Assembly: GCA_015069605.1 (NCBI GenBank)
Contig: SVII01000009.1
Span: 1 to 50,954 of the forward strand
Origin: Clostridiales bacterium
GTDB lineage: Bacteria; Bacillota; Clostridia; Christensenellales; Borkfalkiaceae
DNA: 50,954 bases
Direction: 5' to 3'
Below, in pieces: positions 1-10,442 of the stretch. Under the pieces are notes generated by a model. The model was not told the DNA's origin and searched no databases. It was given only the letters and a program-made list of their open reading frames with translations. The number at the start of each line of letters is the position of its first letter. Position 1 is the first letter of the stretch. Position numbers and translations under genes: made by a program.

Positions 1-7
1 GGAAGAT

Positions 8-1840
8 ATGAAAAAGAAAATCATACGTATCTTAACAGTAGCTCTTTTTACACTGTGCATAGCAGGATTTGCGGCATGTCGCGATGGCGGCAATTCAAAA
101 ATTTCTACGCTTGCAACTCCCGAAAACGTGTATCTTTGTCACAATCAAACGACAGAGGACACCACTGAATATATTTTAACTTGGGATAAAGTAGAAAATG
201 CAGACGAATATGAAATTACGGCATTTGGAAAAACGTTTACGACGAATAAAAATACATATGATTTTACGTCGTTTTGCGAAGTAGGAAAAAGTGAAAAATA
301 CAGCGTAAAAGCAATTAGCAACGAAAAAGAATATGCGGATTCCAAAACAAGGTCTGTAAGTGAAAAGGCAGAAAAAGTTACAGGCAATCTTATATATACC
401 GTGAGAGGGGTGACGCAATATACAGCGTCTCATGAAAACGTGAACGTAGACGGGAGATTGGTTTTTCCTGATACGTATAATGGAAAACTTATCACAAGAA
501 TTGTGCACGAAACTTTTAAAGACCAATTAAGGCTCACATCAGTCCGCTTTCCCCAACATTTAACGGTTATTGGGGAAGGTGTTTTTTCTTTATCAGGCAT
601 TAAAAGTGTTATTATTCCCGAAGGGGTAACGACGATTGAAACGAGCGCTTTTGATGTATCAGAAAATCTTAAAAATGTTGTTTTCCCTACAACGTTGGTT
701 GTGATAGACGAAAGTGCATTTGGGCATTGTGCAATGGAAAACCTTCTTATCCCTAAGAACGTGAAAACAATAGGGAGGTATGCAATCTTTGCTTGTAACA
801 ATTTGAAAAGTGTCACATTTGAAGAGGGAAGTAATCTAACGGAATTGGGAGAAAGTGCTTTTGGCAGTTGCGATAATTTGGAAAAATTGTCGCTTCCCGA
901 CAGCTTACAATCAATAGGACTTCGGGCTTTTGAGATGTGCGGTAAATTAAAGACGTTGCATATCCCCAAAGGGGTGACGGATTTAAAGAGCGGCGCATTG
1001 TCTAGTAATATCGGCATTGAATATACCGTGGCGGAAGACAATCCTGCCTACAAAGCGATAGACGGCAGCGTTTACAGCAAAGATGGAACGGTGCTGGTGC
1101 AGTATGCCGATGGCGAAGAAAAAACGCAATTTGTTATACCCGACGGCGTAAAGAAAATAGGAGATTACGCCTTTTATAAGGTGAAAAATCTATTGAGCGT
1201 TTCTCTGCCCCAAACTTTGACGGCGATAGGAGATTTTGCCTTTGCTTATTGTGGAATTGCAGAGATTGAGTTTCCTTATGGCTTGGAAACAATTGGCGAA
1301 CAGACGTTTTTGAAGGCGTCAAATTTGAAGAGTATCGTATTGCCCGACAGCGTAACTTCGTTTGGAGTTGAGGCTTTTGGGAGCATACAATTGGAGGAGC
1401 TGATTCTCCCCAAAAATATAAAAGAGATTAAAGAGCTCTCGCTCTGTAGGCTTAACGTTCCGCTTTTGGAATTTCCCGAAGGTGTTAAGTTGGAGGGGGG
1501 TGTTCTTTTCTCTTCACTTGTTCCGCAGTTGATTATGCCAAACAAATTTGCGTGCGACGACTACCCTATTGTTATATGTTTATTTGAAATGGTTGTCAGT
1601 GACGTCTTTTATAAAGGTACAAGGGCGGAATGGGAAGCGCTGAAAGAAGCAGGCGCGTTTACGGATACTACGTTTTCCTGTGGTGCAATAGGTCAAGGCG
1701 GAAGTAGTTTGCAGGAGTTCTTTCCTATCTATTATTACAGTGAAGAAGAACCGCCTTTAAATGAAGAGGGAACGGCGTATGACGATAATTATTGGCATTA
1801 TGCGGAAGACGGCGTCACCCCCGTCATTTGGGAAAAGTAA
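8..1840 (+). CDS. BspA-like leucine-rich-repeat surface lipoprotein
   Basis: Predicted lipoprotein of 610 residues. The N-terminus is a signal peptide with lipobox FAAC (Cys24), followed by a short polar tether. Residues about 35-115 look like one fibronectin-III-type domain (TW.KVENADEYEI pattern). From about 125 to 545 run BspA-type (LRR_5) repeats of roughly 23 residues with the recurrent pattern I.E.AF..C..L..V.LP..V..I. The C-terminus ends in a Trp-rich YWHYAEDG..P.IW motif that reappears as FWHYVNGEIVQW at the end of the lipoprotein at 31571-34663. BspA repeats in other bacteria bind host proteins or other cells, so an adhesin role is inferred. A GGAAG ribosome binding site lies at the very start of the window, so the promoter is outside it. 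A terminator follows directly. Confidence 0.85.
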   Translation: MKKKIIRILTVALFTLCIAGFAACRDGGNSKISTLATPENVYLCHNQTTEDTTEYILTWDKVENADEYEITAFGKTFTTNKNTYDFTSFCEVGKSEKYSVKAISNEKEYADSKTRSVSEKAEKVTGNLIYTVRGVTQYTASHENVNVDGRLVFPDTYNGKLITRIVHETFKDQLRLTSVRFPQHLTVIGEGVFSLSGIKSVIIPEGVTTIETSAFDVSENLKNVVFPTTLVVIDESAFGHCAMENLLIPKNVKTIGRYAIFACNNLKSVTFEEGSNLTELGESAFGSCDNLEKLSLPDSLQSIGLRAFEMCGKLKTLHIPKGVTDLKSGALSSNIGIEYTVAEDNPAYKAIDGSVYSKDGTVLVQYADGEEKTQFVIPDGVKKIGDYAFYKVKNLLSVSLPQTLTAIGDFAFAYCGIAEIEFPYGLETIGEQTFLKASNLKSIVLPDSVTSFGVEAFGSIQLEELILPKNIKEIKELSLCRLNVPLLEFPEGVKLEGGVLFSSLVPQLIMPNKFACDDYPIVICLFEMVVSDVFYKGTRAEWEALKEAGAFTDTTFSCGAIGQGGSSLQEFFPIYYYSEEEPPLNEEGTAYDDNYWHYAEDGVTPVIWEK

Positions 1841-1846
1841 ATAAGA

Positions 1847-1879
1847 AATACGCAACGAAAAGACCGTTGCGTATTTTTT
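1847..1879 (+). terminator. Rho-independent terminator after the BspA lipoprotein
   Basis: Perfect 11 bp stem (1847-1857 with 1865-1875), 7-base loop, then a T run. Confidence 0.9.
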
Positions 1880-2184
1880 GTATAGAAAAACCACTCCATA
1901 GTGGCGTGGTTGGGTAGAGGTTTGCTGAATTTGTCCTAACTACGTACATTTATTACTGCGTATACCGTCCAAGTATAGTATATCGTCGTTTGCGGATATT
2001 TATTTATGCAAAAATGGAATATTTAAGTCAATTCACAAAACTTTCACGGCTTTTTTTGCGGGTATTTACCGTATAGAGAAAAAAAGCCTTGACAAAACTT
2101 GCAAATAAGTATAAAATAGATATTGTGAAAAAATGGGCTTAATATACGAAAAAACGGAAGAAACCGACTTTTTCGGGAGGATTT
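1880..2184 (+). other. Intergenic region upstream of the protease operon
   Basis: There is no gene here. It holds a small hairpin (CCACT/AGTGG, 1891-1904), an AT-rich stretch, the promoter at 2089-2117 and the GGGAGG ribosome binding site (2175-2180) of the large protease. The 1904-2088 part shows nothing else I can name. Confidence 0.6.
2089..2117 (+). promoter_or_regulatory. Sigma-A promoter of the protease operon
   Basis: TTGACA (2089-2094), 17 bp spacer, TAAAAT (2112-2117). The predicted transcript start is near 2124, giving a leader of about 60 bases before the 2185 start. Confidence 0.8.
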
Positions 2185-5100
2185 ATGAAGAAATCAATGA
2201 AAGGTATTTTATGCGGAGCGCTGTCGATTTTGATGGCGTCGTCGCTGTTGGCGGAACACGTGCTGAGAACCAGCGCGAGTATCGTTGCGCCTTCTACGAC
2301 CGTCACCGCAAACGCTTCCATTGAAAACGTAACGGGTCAATTTGATACGACGCAGTTGACGACGAGTAATTTTAATACCAAAGTGCAGGAAACTGCTCCT
2401 AAATACGAAAACCGCACGGTGATGATTACGCTTTCGGGCGCGCCTGCGGCAGACCTTGCCGACGGCAACGACGTCAGTCAATTCGTGCAATCTTGGTCGG
2501 GGCAAAGAGAACTCAAAGAAATCGCCGCCGAGCAGGACGCGTTTTTACGCAAATTGAAGAAAACAGGCATTTCCTACACCTTAAAAAGACAGTATTCGAC
2601 GGTGCTGAATGCGGTGGCGATCGAGGTGAACACCAAGCACGTGAAGGCACTCAAACAAATAGACGGTGTGGAAAGCGTTGTTATCACGACGGCGTATGCA
2701 GAACCCAAAACGGTAGAAAGGGCGTCGAACGGCGGACTTGCTACCAACGAAACCAACGTGTACGATACGGGGATTTATGATTCGTCCGATTACGCGCATT
2801 ACGGCGAAGGCATGGTCGTAGCGGTGTTGGATACGGGTTTGGATTACACGCACGCGGCGTTCCAGGGCTTTGAAAGCGCGGACGTGGAAACGGCTTGGGA
2901 TGAAGAATACGTAAAAAGCGTTTTAGATAATTACACGCTGACGGCGGAAACCAAATCGGGTACGCTGAAAGCGTCCGAAGTGTACGTGAGCGAGAAAGTA
3001 CCTTTTGCGTACGATTACGCGGACGACGATCCTGACGTATATCCTTCTTATTCCAACCACGGTACGCACGTAGCCGGTATTATCGGCGGTTACGACGAAA
3101 ACGGGTACACGGACAAAGACGGCGTACTCATCAACGAAACGTTCAAAGGGGTTGCGCCCGATGCGCAGCTTGCAATTTTTAAAGTATTCACGGACGATCT
3201 TGACGATCCCGATCTTGGCGGCGCGGTAGCGGATGATATTATCGCTGCGTTGGAAGATTGCGTGACGTTGGGTGTGGACGTTATCAATATGTCTTTGGGT
3301 ACGTCTTGCGGCTTTACTACTACTGACGATGGGGATTCCGAAGGGGAAATGCTCAACGCGGTGTATCAGCGTATCAAGGACGCGGGCATCAGCCTCGTCT
3401 GCGCGGCAAGTAACGATTACAGTTCGGGTTACGGCGGTGTGTTCGGTACGAACCTTGCTTCTAACCCCGATTCGAGCACGGTAGGTTCGCCTTCGACGTT
3501 TGCGGCGGCGTTGTCCGTTGCCAGCGTCAACGGTCAGAAAGCGCGCTATATGGTAGCGAACGAGACTGCGGCAAGCGAAGAAAATACCTACGTGTTCTAT
3601 GAAGAATCCCGTGATATTGACGGCAATCCTTTCGATTTCATGGAATCCATGATGGAAATTTTCCCTGACGGAAAATTTGAATACGTCGTAGTCCCTGGTA
3701 TCGGGCAAACGGCGGATTATATGGCGTCGGTGAGAAGATTATTCAAAGACAACAACGGCAACAGCTTGAACAGAGTCGCTTTGGTCAAGCGTGGCGACAC
3801 GACCTTTGAAGACAAAGTGAAAGTGGCGATGCAGATGGGTGCGGTAGGCGTCATCGTTTACAATAACGTAGCAGGCGTCATCCGAATGAACCTCGGTGAA
3901 ATCGACAACCCTGTGCCTGCCATCTCCATCAATATGAACGCAGGGCAAGCGCTTACGGAAGGCGCGACGGGCCGTATCGGTACGTTGCGTTTAGACCCTT
4001 CGTACGAGGCAGGCCCGTTTATGAGTGAATTCTCCTCTTGGGGGCCTACGCACGATTTGACGTTGAAGCCTGAAATCACGGCGCACGGCGGAGAAATCAC
4101 GTCCACCGTTCCCGGCGGTTACGGCGAACAAAGCGGTACGAGTATGGCGTCGCCCAACATGGCAGGTTTCGTAGCTTTGGCAAGAAGTTATATTGAAAAA
4201 GAACTTACGCATCTTGTGACGAAAGACGGCAAAGTGGATCAAACGCTTGTCAACAGTCTTGCGTACCAGTTGATTATGAGTACGGCATCCACAGCGTACG
4301 ATCCCGATAATTTGCCCTATTCACCTAGAAAGCAGGGTGCGGGGATCGCGAGAATGGAACGCGTGATCGGCGGTACGACGGCGTATCTTTCCACGGACGT
4401 GGAAACAAACGATTACCGTCCCAAGATTGAAGTAGGTGAAGATGAAGAAAAAACGGGCGTATATACGTTGAAATTCAGCGTGACGAACTTCGGAACGGAA
4501 GATCTCATTTTTACACCTTCGCATATCGCAATGACGGAAACGCTGTCTTTGGACGGCTTGACGGTGAATGAACAAGCGCATTTGCTCAACGAAGCAACGG
4601 CGGAATGGAAAGTGGACGGCAAGGCGCACGTGGGCGACATCACCGTAAAAGCAGGTGAAACCAACGAAATCGTCGTAACGCTGAGCCTTTCGGACGGCGA
4701 AAAGGCGTATATTGACGAAAGTTTTAAAAACGGTATGTACGTGGAAGGGTTCTTGCAACTCAAATCCACAGCGAACGGACAATGCGATTTGAGTATTCCT
4801 TTCCTTGCGTTCTACGGCGATTGGGAAGCGGCGCCCATGCTCGATTATACGGCGTTTGAAGTGGCGGCATCCGAACAAGACGGTTCGGTAAAGGAAGAGG
4901 ATAAGCTTAAAGCCAGCGTTTGGGAAACGCAGCCTTTCTCCAGCTACTACAATGAAAAATACATTTTGCCGATGGGTGGATACGTATATCTTTTGCCTGA
5001 CGGCGCAGACCCCATGTACGTGAATGAAGAATATTGCTCGGTGTCCCGTTATAACGAATATTACGGGGAAGGCAACGCGGAAAACTACATGACGTCTACG

Positions 5101-8100
5101 GGTATCAAAGCGGTGTATGCAGGGCTTTTGCGTAACGCGCGTATCGTAAAATATACTATGTATAACGAAGATACGGGCGAAGTGATTATCGAAAACGGCG
5201 AGATCAACCGTGTTGGAAAAGCTTATTCGGGCGGCGGCAGCGGCACGCCTGCCAACGTGGAATTGGAACTTGATCCCGAAGAATACGGATTGGTGGCAAA
5301 CGGCAGGTATAGAATGGAATTTGAGTTCTATATGAACGAGCCGAAAGACGGCGAAGTTTGTCCCGAAGAAAACACGTACGCGTTCTCGTTTACGGTGGAT
5401 TACGAAGCTCCCGTATTGGAAGACGCGCGTGTAAGATATTATAATTATAAAGACGGAAACAAGGAAAAACAGCGTATTTATTTAGACGTGGACGTGTATG
5501 ACAATCATTATGCGCAGGCGTTGATGCTCTGTTATCCCAAACTCAATTCCGACGGGGAAACGGTGTTGCAGCTTGCAACCGAATACCCCACGCCTATTCG
5601 TGATGCGAACAAGAACGGAAGAACGACGGTTTCCATTGATATTACCGATATTTACGATTATATTTGCAAGGAATACGGCAATCAAATTTATATCCAAATT
5701 GACGACTACGCGATCAACACTTGTTTGTACCGCGTACAGCTTGGCGATGCGAACAGCGCGGAAATGCCCAAGGGCACGGAATTCCGCCTTGCAGACGGCG
5801 AAAATGCGTTGACGTTGGATCAGTACGCTACGCATAAAGTAGCGCTTGTGTACGGCGACGAATACAAAGGCGGCGCGGATCTTTCTAACTTCCTTTGGAC
5901 GAGCGCGGACGAAAAGATTGCGGCAGTGAAAAATGGCGAGATCGTGGGGATTTCGGCAGGAAATACGACGGTGACGGTTAGCAACCGTAAGGGCGCGTCC
6001 TACACCATCGACGTCACGGTAAGTGATAAGATTGCAGTGACGTTACCCCAAGCGCCTTCTATTTCTTTCGGCGTAATTAAAAATTACGTAGATGCGTTGG
6101 TGAAAGCTTCGGGTACGGTGGAAGTGTTTGCTGGCAAGGATATTGCGTTGCAAGTCGTGACGGAACCTTGGTATCACCCCATGACGAATTTAAAACTCGT
6201 TTGGGAAACGAGCGACGCAAGCGTGGCTACGGTGGACCAAAACGGGAACGTGAAAACGTTGAAGAAAGGTGTGGCAATCGTTACGGCTACCGTTTATCAA
6301 AACGTAAACGGCGAATGGGAAAAGACGTTGTACACCACGACGGTATTCTTGCGCGTGCGTAATGAATTTACCGTCAGCAACTATACGCTGACCGATTATA
6401 ACGGCGTGGGCGGTGACGTAGTCATTCCCACGGATATGAATATTTGGTATATCGGGGAAGAAGCGTTTAAAGACAACGACAATATCCGTTCGATTGTGAT
6501 TCCTGCGTCGGTGACGCAAATCAACGAACGCGCGTTTGCAAACTGTTCGGCGTTGGAAGAAGTATATTTCGTATCCAAAACCGCGCGCGTAAAGACGGAC
6601 GGTACGGAAGATTTCAGTATTGACTGGGCGGATCTTTCGATGGTATATCAGCAGGCTTTCTTGAACTGTAAGAAGTTGAAAAAAGTCGATCTTAGCAATG
6701 TGAAAACGATTACAATCTCCGACGAATGTTTCGCAGGTTGCAGCTCGCTTTCCGAAGTGGTGGATATGCCCAGTATCGGCACGATGCACCACCGCGCGTT
6801 TGCAAACTGTACGTCGTTGACGAAAGTGGACTTGACGGGATTGCATATGAGCGGCGAATACGTGTTTGTCGGCTGTACCAACTTGGCAACGATCAAGACG
6901 GGTAAATTTACGGCGATCGGCAAGTATATGTTCAGCAGTTGCACAGGCTTGCGTACGAGAGTGACTTTGCAAACGCCTAAAATCGGCGACGGTGCATTCT
7001 CGGGGTGCGTGAACTTGAGCGGCGTGAAATTCACTTCGCCCGAGGGTGAAAAACTTAGTTTTGACATTGGTGCAAGAGCGTTTGAAGATTGCGGCAAGAA
7101 TTTGAACGGCAATTTCCAAATCGTTTGGGAAGGTGAAATCATTCGCTCCATCGGTGAAAGAGCGTTTGCGGGTTCGTCCTTGAAAGAATTTGGCGCAATT
7201 ACGGGTTTGACGAGCCTTGGCGCAGACGCATTCGCAAACACCAAAATTTCGACAATCTACGTAAACGATACGTTGGATATTGACAATTTACAAATTTTAG
7301 GCGTACCTTTCAACGGATTGACGTTGATGGTGGTAGGCGGAACGAAATATAAAGAAGCAAACGGCGTAATTTATAACGCAGAGATGACGAAAGTGCTGTT
7401 TGTCAATCCGTCGGTTGTTGGCGAGTTCGTTCTTCCCAGCAACGTGCAGGAGATTGGCAAATACGCATTCTCGGCAAGCAAAGTGACGAAAGTTACTCTT
7501 TCTCCGTCGGTGACGAAAATCGGAGAAAGTGCGTTTGAAAATTCCGCAATCCGTTCGATTGATTTTAACGGCGCGGCGATTACGGAAATTCCTTACAAAG
7601 CGTTCTTCGGCTCTAAATTGACGGCGGCGGCATTGCCCGTAAGCGTTACGAAGATTGGGGAAAGCGCGTTTGAGGGTTCGGCTTTGGCGGCGTTCAGCGG
7701 CGAGAGCGTGACGGAAATATCCAACCGCGCGTTTGCAAACTGTATCGTATTGCAGACGATTGTTCTTCCTGACGGTGTTAAGACGATGGGAGATCGCGTG
7801 TTCGCAGGTTGTACCGATTTGACGGAAGCTACGCTTTCCTCTTTGGAAACGCTCGGCTCGTGGACGTTCTACGGCGCGACGAAGTTAAATAAAGTGGTCT
7901 TTGGCGCGGATGCTACGACGACGGGTGAATACACGTTTGCGAGGACGCCCGTGACGGAAGTGACGTTGGGCGAAAACGTAGAAAGGATAGAAACAGGCTT
8001 GTTCTACGGCTGTCAGAGATTGACGGCGATTACGTTGCCGACGTCGGTGACGGAAATCGCGGCGGAAGCGTTCAACAGCTGTGGCGCTTTGGCGCAGGTT

Positions 8101-9750
8101 GTTGGTTTGGAAAACGTGAAAACGATTGGGGATCGCGCGTTCTATAACACGGCGTTGACGGAACTTCGTTTGACGAATGCAACGAAGATCGGTTTGGGCG
8201 CGTTTGCCTCGGAAGGCAGAAATGGTGCTATCAAACCTGCAAGCTATACCAAGATCACGATGCCTGTAGTGGAAACGATTGGCGAATTTGCTTTCCTTTC
8301 AGGAAATCAAACGAGTGTGGAACTTCCTGCAAGCGTGCGCGCGATCGGTTACGGCGCATTTGCGGCGTCTAAAAACTTGACGACGATTACAGTAGCGGCC
8401 GACAACGCAATGTTCTTTGCGGAGAACAACGTTTTGTATCGTTATATCAACAAAGCGGAAAACACGCTGGAAATCGTTTGTTACCCTGCGGCATTGACGG
8501 CGGCGGAAACGGACGGCGTGAAAGCGTATGCAATCAAGGACGGTACGGTGCTTGTCAAAGCGTACGCATTCTTCGGTGTAAACGGTTCGGCGCTTAACAA
8601 AGTAACGTTGCCGTACAGTGTCAATGCGATCGGGGACAGCGCGTTCTTGGACAGCGGCGTGAAAGAATACGTCTTTGAAAGTATTCAAGCTCCCGTATTA
8701 GAAGCGGTGTACCGCCAAGAAATCGTGGACCGCATTGAAGCGATGGCGACGGATATGACCGTGTCCTACTATAAAGGGTATTTCTATACCAACTTCGCAA
8801 AAGGTATTTTTGATTACACGTCGTACGGCAATACGGCAAGTGATCTTGTGATGCAGTATCCGTCCAACGGTACGGGATATGACAATTATATCTACAACAC
8901 CTATTTTGGTGAAAAGGTGAAGACGTCGGCGTTGCTGGAAGACAGTACGCGCGAATGTATCAGCATGATTGAAGAAATGGCAACGTGGAACGTTCTTTCT
9001 TGGATGCAAGCGGGATCGGGAATGACGGTGGAAGAGCTCACAGCGAAATCCGATTACGTAAAGACGGCGCGTTTGTATTATAATAATGCTTTGAAGAATG
9101 CGGAGCAAGCTGCATATATCACCGAGGAACTGGAAAACACGTTGCTTGCGGTGGAAAAGGATATGCGTGTTGTGAAACAGCATTTCAATATCCCCATTCG
9201 CATCAGCTCGTTGGAAGTGGACGTATCTAGTACGCATAAATCGCAATATCTCGTTGGCGAAACGTTCGATATGACAGGTTTGGTAGTGTTGATCGTGTAC
9301 GACGATTACTCGACCGAGTTTGCGGATATATCCAAGGTTACGTTAGAATTGACACGCGGTTTGTCGAAATATGACAGATACGTTACCGTAAGGTACGAAG
9401 GCACGGAGGAAGAACTCCGTGTGGCAGTAACGGTTATGGAAGAAGAGGAAGAAGAACCTATTCTTCCACCCGAAGATTCGTCTTTTGAAACGTCGGAAGA
9501 TACGGACAGTGACGTGATCTCGTCCGAAAACAGCGCAAATACGAGCGGCGACAAGAAAGGCGGCTTTGGTGTTGGTATTGTGATTGGTATAGTGGCAGTA
9601 ATTGCGGCAGTAGCCGTTGTTATCATAGTATTAAAGAAAAAAGGCGTAATAGGGGCGTCTGCCGTAGCGGTGGAAAGTTCTGAAAAATCCAAAACGGATA
9701 CAGAGCAGGAAGAAGAAATGGTGGATGAAAATACAACGTCGGAGGAGTAA
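2185..9750 (+). CDS. Giant membrane-anchored subtilisin-like (S8) protease with BspA repeats
   Basis: 2521-residue secreted protease. Signal peptide about 1-31. The S8 domain has the full triad: Asp216 (VLDTG), His292 (NHGTHVAG) and Ser653 (GTSMASP), with Asn410 (AASND) as oxyanion residue. A protease-associated (PA) domain is inserted at about 500-600, as in lactocepin and C5a-peptidase relatives. It is followed by Fn3-like beta domains (about 740-1200), two Big_2-type Ig domains (about 1203-1285 and 1290-1390), about 770 residues of BspA LRR_5 repeats (1396-2168), a helical stretch and another Ig-like domain (2341-2418). An acidic stalk leads to one transmembrane helix (about 2461-2484) and a short acidic cytoplasmic tail. 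There is no LPXTG, so anchoring is by the helix. Role inferred: degrading host or dietary protein at the cell surface, with the LRR part for binding. First gene of a three-gene unit. Confidence 0.93.
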   Translation: MKKSMKGILCGALSILMASSLLAEHVLRTSASIVAPSTTVTANASIENVTGQFDTTQLTTSNFNTKVQETAPKYENRTVMITLSGAPAADLADGNDVSQFVQSWSGQRELKEIAAEQDAFLRKLKKTGISYTLKRQYSTVLNAVAIEVNTKHVKALKQIDGVESVVITTAYAEPKTVERASNGGLATNETNVYDTGIYDSSDYAHYGEGMVVAVLDTGLDYTHAAFQGFESADVETAWDEEYVKSVLDNYTLTAETKSGTLKASEVYVSEKVPFAYDYADDDPDVYPSYSNHGTHVAGIIGGYDENGYTDKDGVLINETFKGVAPDAQLAIFKVFTDDLDDPDLGGAVADDIIAALEDCVTLGVDVINMSLGTSCGFTTTDDGDSEGEMLNAVYQRIKDAGISLVCAASNDYSSGYGGVFGTNLASNPDSSTVGSPSTFAAALSVASVNGQKARYMVANETAASEENTYVFYEESRDIDGNPFDFMESMMEIFPDGKFEYVVVPGIGQTADYMASVRRLFKDNNGNSLNRVALVKRGDTTFEDKVKVAMQMGAVGVIVYNNVAGVIRMNLGEIDNPVPAISINMNAGQALTEGATGRIGTLRLDPSYEAGPFMSEFSSWGPTHDLTLKPEITAHGGEITSTVPGGYGEQSGTSMASPNMAGFVALARSYIEKELTHLVTKDGKVDQTLVNSLAYQLIMSTASTAYDPDNLPYSPRKQGAGIARMERVIGGTTAYLSTDVETNDYRPKIEVGEDEEKTGVYTLKFSVTNFGTEDLIFTPSHIAMTETLSLDGLTVNEQAHLLNEATAEWKVDGKAHVGDITVKAGETNEIVVTLSLSDGEKAYIDESFKNGMYVEGFLQLKSTANGQCDLSIPFLAFYGDWEAAPMLDYTAFEVAASEQDGSVKEEDKLKASVWETQPFSSYYNEKYILPMGGYVYLLPDGADPMYVNEEYCSVSRYNEYYGEGNAENYMTSTGIKAVYAGLLRNARIVKYTMYNEDTGEVIIENGEINRVGKAYSGGGSGTPANVELELDPEEYGLVANGRYRMEFEFYMNEPKDGEVCPEENTYAFSFTVDYEAPVLEDARVRYYNYKDGNKEKQRIYLDVDVYDNHYAQALMLCYPKLNSDGETVLQLATEYPTPIRDANKNGRTTVSIDITDIYDYICKEYGNQIYIQIDDYAINTCLYRVQLGDANSAEMPKGTEFRLADGENALTLDQYATHKVALVYGDEYKGGADLSNFLWTSADEKIAAVKNGEIVGISAGNTTVTVSNRKGASYTIDVTVSDKIAVTLPQAPSISFGVIKNYVDALVKASGTVEVFAGKDIALQVVTEPWYHPMTNLKLVWETSDASVATVDQNGNVKTLKKGVAIVTATVYQNVNGEWEKTLYTTTVFLRVRNEFTVSNYTLTDYNGVGGDVVIPTDMNIWYIGEEAFKDNDNIRSIVIPASVTQINERAFANCSALEEVYFVSKTARVKTDGTEDFSIDWADLSMVYQQAFLNCKKLKKVDLSNVKTITISDECFAGCSSLSEVVDMPSIGTMHHRAFANCTSLTKVDLTGLHMSGEYVFVGCTNLATIKTGKFTAIGKYMFSSCTGLRTRVTLQTPKIGDGAFSGCVNLSGVKFTSPEGEKLSFDIGARAFEDCGKNLNGNFQIVWEGEIIRSIGERAFAGSSLKEFGAITGLTSLGADAFANTKISTIYVNDTLDIDNLQILGVPFNGLTLMVVGGTKYKEANGVIYNAEMTKVLFVNPSVVGEFVLPSNVQEIGKYAFSASKVTKVTLSPSVTKIGESAFENSAIRSIDFNGAAITEIPYKAFFGSKLTAAALPVSVTKIGESAFEGSALAAFSGESVTEISNRAFANCIVLQTIVLPDGVKTMGDRVFAGCTDLTEATLSSLETLGSWTFYGATKLNKVVFGADATTTGEYTFARTPVTEVTLGENVERIETGLFYGCQRLTAITLPTSVTEIAAEAFNSCGALAQVVGLENVKTIGDRAFYNTALTELRLTNATKIGLGAFASEGRNGAIKPASYTKITMPVVETIGEFAFLSGNQTSVELPASVRAIGYGAFAASKNLTTITVAADNAMFFAENNVLYRYINKAENTLEIVCYPAALTAAETDGVKAYAIKDGTVLVKAYAFFGVNGSALNKVTLPYSVNAIGDSAFLDSGVKEYVFESIQAPVLEAVYRQEIVDRIEAMATDMTVSYYKGYFYTNFAKGIFDYTSYGNTASDLVMQYPSNGTGYDNYIYNTYFGEKVKTSALLEDSTRECISMIEEMATWNVLSWMQAGSGMTVEELTAKSDYVKTARLYYNNALKNAEQAAYITEELENTLLAVEKDMRVVKQHFNIPIRISSLEVDVSSTHKSQYLVGETFDMTGLVVLIVYDDYSTEFADISKVTLELTRGLSKYDRYVTVRYEGTEEELRVAVTVMEEEEEEPILPPEDSSFETSEDTDSDVISSENSANTSGDKKGGFGVGIVIGIVAVIAAVAVVIIVLKKKGVIGASAVAVESSEKSKTDTEQEEEMVDENTTSEE

Positions 9751-9753
9751 AAT

Positions 9754-10410
9754 ATGGCGGAATTGAACAAGGAAAACGTAGAAGAAAAAGAACAAATCGC
9801 AGAAGAAACTCCCGTAGAAGCAACTGAAAACGCAGAACCCGCAACGGAAGAACCCGTTGCGGCGGATGCGCCCGTGGAAGAACCCAAAGCGGAAGAAACG
9901 GTAGAGGAAGCACCTGCGAAAGAAGAACCTAAGGCGGAAGAAAAACCTGCGGATGAGGAAGTGCAGTTAAGCTTGGACGAAGAGGCTATCCAGGAAGAAC
10001 CCAAAGCCGAAGAACCCAAGGCTGAGGAAACGGTAAAGGAAGAACCTGTTGTTGAGGAAGATCCTGCCGTAGAAGAACCTGCGCCCAAGAAAGCAAAGAC
10101 TGAACCCTTGGAAAAGAATAATATTTGGCACAATGCAAATTTGTGGTTGCATATGCTTGGTATCGGTGAAAAGCCAGCAACGACCAAAGCGGAAAAGAAA
10201 GCGAAAAAAGCTGCTGAAAAAGCAAAAAAGAAAGAACAGAAAAATAAAAAGACAGTGCGCATGGAAATCGTTATCAACGAAAACCAGAGCTGCGGTTCGA
10301 CGTACAGCAACGGCGTACACGTTGACCTTGTGGTAAACAACCACAGCGGCAAAGAACTCGAATTAACGGAAAAAGATGTTGAATTTGAGATTGTTAAACT
10401 CTGCAAATAA
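9754..10410 (+). CDS. Hypothetical acidic/Lys-rich protein, second gene of protease operon
   Basis: I do not recognise this 218-residue protein. It has no signal peptide or membrane helix and should be cytoplasmic. Residues 1-115 are low-complexity Glu/Pro/Ala repeats (EEPKAEE-like), probably disordered. A short hydrophobic patch (IWHNANLWLHMLGIG) and a Lys/Ala-rich stretch (about 148-168) follow. The last 50 residues look folded (VHVDLVVNNHSGKELEL), possibly a small beta domain. The ATG is 3 bases after the protease stop and its ribosome binding site (GGAGGAG, 9740-9746) lies inside the protease gene, so the two are translationally linked. The protease ends in an acidic cytoplasmic tail, so contact between them is possible, but this is speculative. 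The repetitive DNA may vary in length between strains. Confidence 0.75.
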   Translation: MAELNKENVEEKEQIAEETPVEATENAEPATEEPVAADAPVEEPKAEETVEEAPAKEEPKAEEKPADEEVQLSLDEEAIQEEPKAEEPKAEETVKEEPVVEEDPAVEEPAPKKAKTEPLEKNNIWHNANLWLHMLGIGEKPATTKAEKKAKKAAEKAKKKEQKNKKTVRMEIVINENQSCGSTYSNGVHVDLVVNNHSGKELELTEKDVEFEIVKLCK

Positions 10411-10442
10411 AATTAAAAAATAATAAAGGAAGGTATTTTATA

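Noticed and set aside
9470-9750. Sortase-type (LPXTG) cell wall anchor in the S8 protease
   Set aside because: No LPXTG-like motif precedes the C-terminal helix, and the tail after the helix is long and acidic rather than short and basic.
9306-10406. 366-codon Ser-rich minus-strand reading frame
   Set aside because: It is the antisense of the protease end and of the Glu/Pro-rich gene; low complexity mirrors the GAA/GAG-rich coding strand, and no start signal is seen.
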